Shown: piece by piece, positions 41,942-46,770 of the stretch
Numbering within the stretch: position 1 is the stretch's first letter
How the letters are laid out: each line of letters opens with the position of its first letter
DNA from: CAKXIK01 sp050947015
GTDB taxonomy: Bacteria; Bacillota; Clostridia; Oscillospirales; Acutalibacteraceae
Assembly: GCA_050947015.1 (NCBI GenBank)
Contig: JBMNVT010000018.1
Coordinates: 1-46,770 of the forward strand
Direction: 5' to 3'
DNA: 46,770 bases
Made by a program: the position numbers and the translations under genes
Notes under the pieces: model-generated
Told to the model about the DNA's origin: nothing
Database searches by the model: none
The model's input: only the letters and a program-made list of their open reading frames with translations

Positions 41942-44257
41942 TTACAGCGTCAGCAGCGTCAGGCTTTCGCCGTCCTCTGCCACGGTCAGGCTTACGCCGG
42001 AAAGCGAATCACCCTGCGCAATCAGCGCATTGGCCAGCCGATCTTCCACCTCGCGGCGGATCGTATTGCGAACATCGCGCGCGCCGCTCTTGCCTCCAAG
42101 AGCTTTTTTAGCAATCCATTGCGCAGCGTTGTCGTCAAACACAAACGTGATCGATTTCTCTTTCAGCACGCCCACATATTCATTCAGCATCAGCTTTGCA
42201 ATCGATTCGTAATCCTGCTCGGTCAGCGAACGGAAGACGATCACTTCATCCACACGGCTCAAAAATTCCGGACGCAAAAATTCTCCAAGCGCTTTCAGCG
42301 CTTTTTCACGGTCGGCGTTATCTTGCGTTTTGCCAAAACCAAGCAAAGCGTCCTTGCGCTCGCTTCCCGCATTGGAGGTCATCACCAGAATGGTGTTTTC
42401 AAAATTCACCGTGCGGCCCTGCGCGTCGGTTATCCGTCCTTCGTCAAGAATCTGCAGCAGAATGTTCATCACATCCGGGTGCGCTTTTTCAATTTCATCG
42501 AGCAGAAGCACCGAATAGGGCTGGCGGCGAACCTTTTCCGTCACCTGACCGGCTTCGTCATAGCCCACATAGCCGGGCGGCGAGCCGATGATGCGGGAAA
42601 CCGAATGTTTCTCCATAAATTCCGACATATCCAGCCGGATCAGCGTTTCGGGTGTGTCAAACAATTCCTCGGAAAGCGCCTTGCAAAGCTCGGTTTTCCC
42701 CACGCCGGTAGGCCCCACAAAAATAAACGAAGCCGGGCGGCGGCGCGGGCTGATATGAGCACGGCTGCGGCGCACGGCGGCAGCCACTTTTTCCACCGCT
42801 TCATCCTGTCCGATCACGCGCTTCTTGAGCGCTTCTTCCAGATGACCCAGCCGTTGCATTTCACCGCTGCGGATTTTTTCCGTCGGAATCCCCGTCCAAA
42901 GCGTCAGCACCTGCGCCAGATCGTCTTGCGTTACGGGCGCGCCGAGCGCTTCGGGGCGCAGGGCGTCTGTCCGTTGCTTCAGCCGGGCAATCTCTGACCG
43001 AAGCTGCGCCAGCTGTTCGTAATCGATCGGATCTGTAGCCGCAGCCATTTCCTCTTCTTCTTTTTCTTTTTTCTCCAGATCCATGCTCGCGGCGTCATAA
43101 TCACGCATTTTCAAATTCCGCAACGCGGCGCAGGTGCATGCCTCATCCAACAGGTCGATCGCCTTATCCGGCAGGAATCGATCTGTCACATAGCGCTCGG
43201 AAAGCACGACTGCTTCTCGCAGCAATGAATCCGAAATGGTCACGCGGTGATAATTTTCATAATACTCTTTGATGCCGATCAGCACCTGAACGGTATCCTC
43301 CACTGAGGGTTCTTTGATGCGCACCGGCTGAAAACGACGTTCCAGCGCGGCATCTTTTTCAATATACTTGCGGTATTCCGTAAAGGTCGTCGCGCCGATC
43401 ACCTGAATTTCTCCGCGCGAAAGCGCCGGCTTCAAAATATTCGCGGCGTTCATCGAGCCTTCCGAATCTCCGGCGCCGACCAGATTATGCACTTCGTCAA
43501 TAAACAGAATAATATTGCCCGCTGCACGAACTTCTTCGATCAGCCCTTTGATACGGCTTTCAAACTGTCCGCGGAATTGTGTTCCTGCCACCAACGCCGT
43601 CAGGTCAAGCAGACAAATTTCCTTGCTCTGCAGCCGAAGCGGCACCTCTCCGGCAGCAATGCGCAGCGCAAGCCCTTCTGCAATCGCGGTTTTGCCCACG
43701 CCCGGCTCACCGATCAGACACGGATTATTTTTTGTGCGCCGACTCAAAATCTGCACGGTACGGGCAATTTCGGCATCCCGGCCAATAATACGGTCCAGCT
43801 TGCCGTCACGCGCCTTTTTCGTCAGATTTTCCGTATAGGCGTCCACATATTTTCGCTTTTGGCGCGGCGGGGCCTTCCTGTCGCTTTTTGTGTTTTGCGA
43901 TTTCTCTCCTGCTTTTTCATTTTTCTGCTCAAAAAGCTCCTGCAGGCTTTGCGGCATGGTCGGCGCTCCTCCCATTTCAAACCCATCGCCGTCTTCATCA
44001 CCGTCGCTTTCACCATTGGTTCCCAATATGGAAAGCAGCCCGTTTTCTCCACCCTCACCCATCAGCCCCGACAGCTGTTCGCTGGCTTCTTCCAGCATTT
44101 CATCAGTAATTCCCATTTTCTCCATGATATCGCCGACCTGCGTGATACCAAGTTCCTTGGCGCAGACAGCGCAAAGCCCCTGCGGCTTGCTGTTGGCTCC
44201 GGTGGAAACAAACACCACCGCCAGCCTCTTTTTACATCTGCTGCATAACATAGCCAT
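41942..44257 (-). CDS. ClpE-like ATP-dependent Clp protease ATPase
   Basis: A 771-residue class I AAA+ unfoldase. The N-terminus is a zinc finger (Cys5, Cys8, Cys29, Cys32) instead of the ClpA/C N-domain, the arrangement of ClpE. The first AAA+ module has Walker A GEPGVGKTA near residue 184 and FIDEVHNLVGAG; the second has GPTGVGKTEL near residue 513 and GSPPGYVGYDEAG. A short middle coiled coil (LEKKEKEEEEM) lies between. LLGFG in the second module fits the ClpP-docking loop, so a ClpP partner is expected; clpP is not here. ClpE-type proteins remove unfolded proteins under stress. I found no CtsR or CIRCE operator. Start at 44257 with AAAGGA 7 bases upstream. Confidence 0.92.
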   Translation of the reverse strand: MAMLCSRCKKRLAVVFVSTGANSKPQGLCAVCAKELGITQVGDIMEKMGITDEMLEEASEQLSGLMGEGGENGLLSILGTNGESDGDEDGDGFEMGGAPTMPQSLQELFEQKNEKAGEKSQNTKSDRKAPPRQKRKYVDAYTENLTKKARDGKLDRIIGRDAEIARTVQILSRRTKNNPCLIGEPGVGKTAIAEGLALRIAAGEVPLRLQSKEICLLDLTALVAGTQFRGQFESRIKGLIEEVRAAGNIILFIDEVHNLVGAGDSEGSMNAANILKPALSRGEIQVIGATTFTEYRKYIEKDAALERRFQPVRIKEPSVEDTVQVLIGIKEYYENYHRVTISDSLLREAVVLSERYVTDRFLPDKAIDLLDEACTCAALRNLKMRDYDAASMDLEKKEKEEEEMAAATDPIDYEQLAQLRSEIARLKQRTDALRPEALGAPVTQDDLAQVLTLWTGIPTEKIRSGEMQRLGHLEEALKKRVIGQDEAVEKVAAAVRRSRAHISPRRRPASFIFVGPTGVGKTELCKALSEELFDTPETLIRLDMSEFMEKHSVSRIIGSPPGYVGYDEAGQVTEKVRRQPYSVLLLDEIEKAHPDVMNILLQILDEGRITDAQGRTVNFENTILVMTSNAGSERKDALLGFGKTQDNADREKALKALGEFLRPEFLSRVDEVIVFRSLTEQDYESIAKLMLNEYVGVLKEKSITFVFDDNAAQWIAKKALGGKSGARDVRNTIRREVEDRLANALIAQGDSLSGVSLTVAEDGESLTLLTL

Positions 44258-44328
44258 AATCAAATCCTTTCGCACAAGTCCGGCAGCTTTGTCCGGCCCG
44301 CAAAGGCTGATAGACGACAAAACCACAC

Positions 44329-44347
44329 TGAAAATCGCAGATTTTCA
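44329..44347 (-). repeat. Hairpin between phosphatidyltransferase and Clp genes
   Basis: TGAAAATC (44329-44336) and GATTTTCA (44340-44347) form an 8-bp stem with a 3-base loop just after the PgsA-like stop codon. Without a T-run on the minus strand it is a weak terminator at most, so the Clp gene is probably co-transcribed with the gene upstream. Confidence 0.4.
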
Positions 44348-44350
44348 CAG

Positions 44351-44962
44351 TCAACCGTCGGTCGCGTCCCCCTGAGGAACCGCCGCGTCGTAAACATACG
44401 TTCCTTTCATAATCTGAATAAAAATCCCTGCATAACGTACAAACGCATAAACCATCAGAACCGCAGTCAGACCGACAAACACCCAGATGATCCATAGCTT
44501 ATCATATTCAAAAATTGCTTTGGAAAACACCACAATAATAATGGAAATATAAAAAGCAAAGGTCGCCACCTTTCCATACCACTGCGCCGGAACGGGGCGC
44601 TTTTTTTTCAGCAGCAAAATCAACCCGCCCAGACCCATCGCAAATTCCTTCAGGAAAAAGCATACAAACAGTGCCACGATCTCCGGCTGATGAATATAGG
44701 AAATCATCATGCAAACGCCGATGGTTCCCTGCGTCAGCTTGTCCGCAAAGGGGTCCAGCATCTGCCCCAGCGGTGTAATCATGTGAAAATGCCGCGCAAT
44801 TACACCGTCCAACATATCGGTCAGGCCCGAGGCGATCAACACTCCGGCCGCCCAGTAAAGATTATTACCGCCCCTGAAAAACAAGATCACAAAAGCTGGG
44901 ATCATTAAAATTCGCAGCAGCGAAAGAAGGTTGGGAATATTGAGTATGTCTGACTTCTTCAT
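44351..44962 (-). CDS. CDP-alcohol phosphatidyltransferase, PgsA-like
   Basis: A 203-residue membrane enzyme with about five helices. The family's active site DG-x2-AR-x8-G-x3-D-x3-D is complete: DMLDGVIARHFHMITPLGQ, then D with the last Asp three residues further. This fits phosphatidylglycerophosphate synthase (PgsA) or cardiolipin/aminoalcohol relatives. The most likely job is transfer of phosphatidyl to glycerol 3-phosphate, the first step to phosphatidylglycerol. Start at 44962, although AAGGGAG lies rather far (14 bases) upstream. It lies between the CvpA-type gene and the Clp gene, on one minus-strand unit. Symbol withheld because Clostridia often carry several homologues. Confidence 0.9.
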   Translation of the reverse strand: MKKSDILNIPNLLSLLRILMIPAFVILFFRGGNNLYWAAGVLIASGLTDMLDGVIARHFHMITPLGQMLDPFADKLTQGTIGVCMMISYIHQPEIVALFVCFFLKEFAMGLGGLILLLKKKRPVPAQWYGKVATFAFYISIIIVVFSKAIFEYDKLWIIWVFVGLTAVLMVYAFVRYAGIFIQIMKGTYVYDAAVPQGDATDG

Positions 44963-45004
44963 AGTAAAACCGAAAGCTCCCTTCCTGACAATTCATGCCT
45001 GTTC

Positions 45005-45712
45005 TTATTTTTGCTCCGGCTGCAGCAAAGCGGCCAACGGGTTGTTCTCATAAACCGCCCCAAACAATACGGATTGTTCCAGATTCTGCTGTGAAAGCAG
45101 CCCGGGATTCTGCACCATCGGAAGCGTCGCGCGCAGTACCGCAAGCACAAGCAGAATCACCGCCGCGCCCTTTACCGCACCGCATACGCCGCCCAGAAGA
45201 CCATTCAGCTGACGCAGCACCGGCAGCTTTGCAATCAGGTCCAGCACTCTGGCCAGCAGGCGGATCAAAATCAAAAAAACGATAAACAGCAAAACCGCCA
45301 GTATTACACGAAGCATCGCCACAACAACCGGTCGAACAGCCTGATCCACAATCCAAACGGCTCCATCCTCGGCGCCTTTTGCAATTGCAGCTGCCACATC
45401 GGCGGAAAGTGCTGTGGAATCCGCTGCATTCCGCACAAGACCCGGCAATACCTTCAAAACCTGCTGCAGCTGTACCGCAGCTGTCTGTCCTGCGCCCTCC
45501 ATAATGGCGGACTGCACCGAGCGAATGACCGAATCGCGGATAAACATTGAAAAAACCCAGTCGGAAAGCACGTTTCCGATCAAAATTGCCCCTGCAACGG
45601 CAACAAACAGGCCGCAAAATTCCACTGCTGTGCGAATCGCTCCCCGGCGGCGTCCCAAAGCAATGAAAAAAAACAGAACAACAAGCAAAATCAAATCCAA
45701 CATATAGCCCAT
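45005..45712 (-). CDS. CvpA family membrane protein
   Basis: A 235-residue inner-membrane protein with about four helices. It opens with LDLILLVVLFFFIALGRRRG followed by AIRTAVEFCGLFVAV, the conserved CvpA pattern, and the central helix AVLLFIVFLILIRLLARVLD is followed by the typical KLPVLRQLNGLLGGVCGAVK. CvpA homologues affect envelope integrity in E. coli and biofilm or sporulation in Gram-positives; molecular role unknown. Start at 45712 with AAAGGATG upstream. Another CvpA-like gene lies immediately upstream on the same strand. Confidence 0.88.
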   Translation of the reverse strand: MGYMLDLILLVVLFFFIALGRRRGAIRTAVEFCGLFVAVAGAILIGNVLSDWVFSMFIRDSVIRSVQSAIMEGAGQTAAVQLQQVLKVLPGLVRNAADSTALSADVAAAIAKGAEDGAVWIVDQAVRPVVVAMLRVILAVLLFIVFLILIRLLARVLDLIAKLPVLRQLNGLLGGVCGAVKGAAVILLVLAVLRATLPMVQNPGLLSQQNLEQSVLFGAVYENNPLAALLQPEQK

Positions 45713-45796
45713 TGCAACGAATCATCCTTTCCTGTGAATCCGGCCTGCGGGGCACGGTGCGGACGGACTGCTGCGCTGCAGCATCCCGTCCACGGC

Positions 45797-46507
45797 TCAA
45801 ACTAATGGATTGCACCACTGCAGCAGACGATACAGCACCGACTTACCGCAACTGACATCCCATTGCATGGTACCGAGGACTCCCGCTGAAAACGGGCGAA
45901 ACACTTCAAACAATGGAACTGCAATAAAAGCGGCGGCGACCAGTCCGGTCAAAATTCCGATTACGGCGGAACCTGCCGTCACCTTTTGCTTTTCCTTCGA
46001 CTTGCGTTGCCTGCGAAACAAAGCGTTCAATACCGACAAAACAATCAGCAATAGCGCCAGCATCACTGCGGCACCGCAGCACGCCTGTGCCAAAGCCTTG
46101 CTCAGCGGTTCGCCCAGCAATACAGCTTCTTTGGCCGGTGCGTTCTCCTCCCCGGCAGCCTGCAGAAGCTTGTTGTAATCTACGCCGTAGCTTTGTACCA
46201 CAGCCGCAAACTTTTCCGGTTGCTTCTGCTGCAGTTGTATCAGGTCAATTTTCCCCAGCGTTTCCTCCGCGCTGCCCAGCACCGGCGTATTGGCCAGCTT
46301 TGCAAGATCCGCTGCAGCGCTGTTCTGTACAGATGCCGCAAAAAACGGTGCTGCCGCAGGGGCTGGGTACGGCGCAAGCAGCATGCCTGCTGCCGCCGCT
46401 GTCACTGCTGCCAAACGGATGGCCGCGCGCGCCGTGTTCTTTCTTGCAGCGCCCGCAACCACCAGAACAATTAATAAAAGCAAAAAAATATCGATCAGAA
46501 TATTCAT
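45797..46507 (-). CDS. Divergent CvpA-like membrane protein
   Basis: A 236-residue protein with an N-terminal helix (ILIDIFLLLLIVLVVAGAAR), a second hydrophobic region, a hydrophilic middle (residues about 65-130) and two more helices near residues 138-195 (MLALLLIVLSVLNALF and VIGILTGLVAAAFIAVPLF). The order of helices and the GILTGLVAAA segment resemble CvpA, but the family's N-terminal GxxRG is not clear. It precedes the typical CvpA gene by 85 bases and is probably the first gene of the unit. I chose the ATG at 46507; a start at 46537 is in frame but lacks a ribosome site. The function is unknown. Confidence 0.7.
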   Translation of the reverse strand: MNILIDIFLLLLIVLVVAGAARKNTARAAIRLAAVTAAAAGMLLAPYPAPAAAPFFAASVQNSAAADLAKLANTPVLGSAEETLGKIDLIQLQQKQPEKFAAVVQSYGVDYNKLLQAAGEENAPAKEAVLLGEPLSKALAQACCGAAVMLALLLIVLSVLNALFRRQRKSKEKQKVTAGSAVIGILTGLVAAAFIAVPLFEVFRPFSAGVLGTMQWDVSCGKSVLYRLLQWCNPLV

Positions 46508-46586
46508 GACGCAGCAACCGTTCCTTTCGTAATCCATCCAAAAGCACGCAGCAGAATCACAATCCGCAAAAAAATATTATTATCAT

Positions 46587-46615
46587 AGTATAACGGATTT
46601 TTTCACAAAAAACAA
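46587..46615 (-). promoter_or_regulatory. Promoter of CvpA-pgsA-clp unit
   Basis: On the minus strand TTGTTT (46615-46610), a 17-bp spacer and TATACT (46592-46587). It lies about 80 bases before the first CvpA-like gene, and no other promoter is evident down to the Clp terminator. Confidence 0.65.
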
Positions 46616-46688
46616 GGGAACGCCGGAATTCCGCGATGGTTTTACTGTAGGTGATACAATGATGAGTGACAAAAGAAGAAAATAAAAG

Positions 46689-46764
46689 TAGCGAATAGGC
46701 GTGACATATGCTAAGGTTGAGTTGACGAGACAAAACCGAAAGGCAGGTGTCACCCTATCCGCTA
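46689..46764 (+). repeat. Imperfect inverted repeat before a possible ATG at right edge
   Basis: TAGCGAATAGGCGTGACA (46689-46706) and TGTCACCCTATCCGCTA (46748-46764) pair along about 16 bp with one mismatch and one bulged C, enclosing about 40 bases. AAAGGCAGG (46738-46746) and an ATG at 46764 lie at its 3' side, so the hairpin would cover the ribosome site of a gene that continues beyond the window. This layout is seen at the 5' ends of some insertion sequences. I cannot name a family from seven coding bases. Confidence 0.45.
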
Positions 46765-46770
46765 TGAATA

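Noticed and set aside
41594..42997. 467-codon plus-strand frame across the methyltransferase and Clp genes
   Set aside because: It runs antisense to two well-supported genes and across a terminator, with low-complexity His/Arg/Phe-rich translation.
44258..44350. CtsR or CIRCE heat-shock operator before the Clp gene
   Set aside because: The only structure is the TGAAAATC/GATTTTCA hairpin; it does not match the CtsR heptad repeat or the CIRCE 9-N9-9 element.

Overview
The window looks like a chromosomal segment of an anaerobic, endospore-forming Firmicute of class Clostridia, most plausibly an Oscillospiraceae/Ruminococcaceae relative. Reasons: an HPr kinase, WhiA and RapZ housekeeping block, a sigma-H-like factor, a GerA/GerB/GerC germinant receptor set, oxygen-sensitive pyruvate formate-lyase with its radical-SAM activase, AGGAGG-type ribosome binding sites, and A+T-rich intergenic DNA between genes of moderate G+C. 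The species assignment is inference.

Region 1 (1-11.4 kb, minus strand) is core housekeeping: a CxxC-x17-CxxC zinc-ribbon protein, a SigH-like sigma factor, pfkA on its own promoter, a murB-rapZ-whiA-dnaE unit and an hprK-ROK glucokinase unit. Good sigma-A promoters and U-tract terminators separate the units. yvcK, which usually lies between rapZ and whiA, is absent. A 58-nt tRNA-like four-arm fold lies between the sigma factor and the zinc-ribbon gene.

Region 2 (11.4-20.3 kb) holds a split, divergent spore germination locus (GerC-type lipoprotein and a DUF421 protein on minus; GerA, GerB and DUF4363 on plus), prfB without the usual programmed frameshift, and a GntR(YtrA)-ABC transporter cassette whose promoter overlaps a perfect 14-bp palindrome.

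Region 3 (20.3-36.7 kb) is a catabolic island. One minus-strand operon of seven tightly spaced genes runs from a single strong promoter: Gfo/Idh dehydrogenase, TIM-barrel amidohydrolase, FucI/AraA-like isomerase, class III aminotransferase, a second atypical Gfo/Idh protein, DeoR repressor and FGGY sugar kinase. Beside it are an Lpl-type ABC importer (two permeases and a lipoprotein, no ATPase), a D-2-hydroxyacid dehydrogenase, and a divergent membrane-anchored AraC regulator. Together they suggest uptake, oxidation/transamination, isomerisation and phosphorylation of an unusual, perhaps amino-substituted, sugar or polyol. I cannot assign the substrate. This is the best candidate here for an undescribed pathway.

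Region 4 (36.7-39.98 kb) is a pyruvate formate-lyase/activase pair behind a textbook promoter, a ZTP (pfl-motif) riboswitch and an overlapping terminator, linking formate production to one-carbon/purine demand.

Region 5 (40-46.8 kb, minus strand) contains a CAP-domain lipoprotein with a pure 36-bp tandem repeat, a methyltransferase, a ClpE-like zinc-finger Clp ATPase, a PgsA-like phosphatidyltransferase and two CvpA-like membrane proteins. The right edge ends in an imperfect inverted repeat directly before a possible ATG, perhaps the end of a mobile element whose body lies outside the window.
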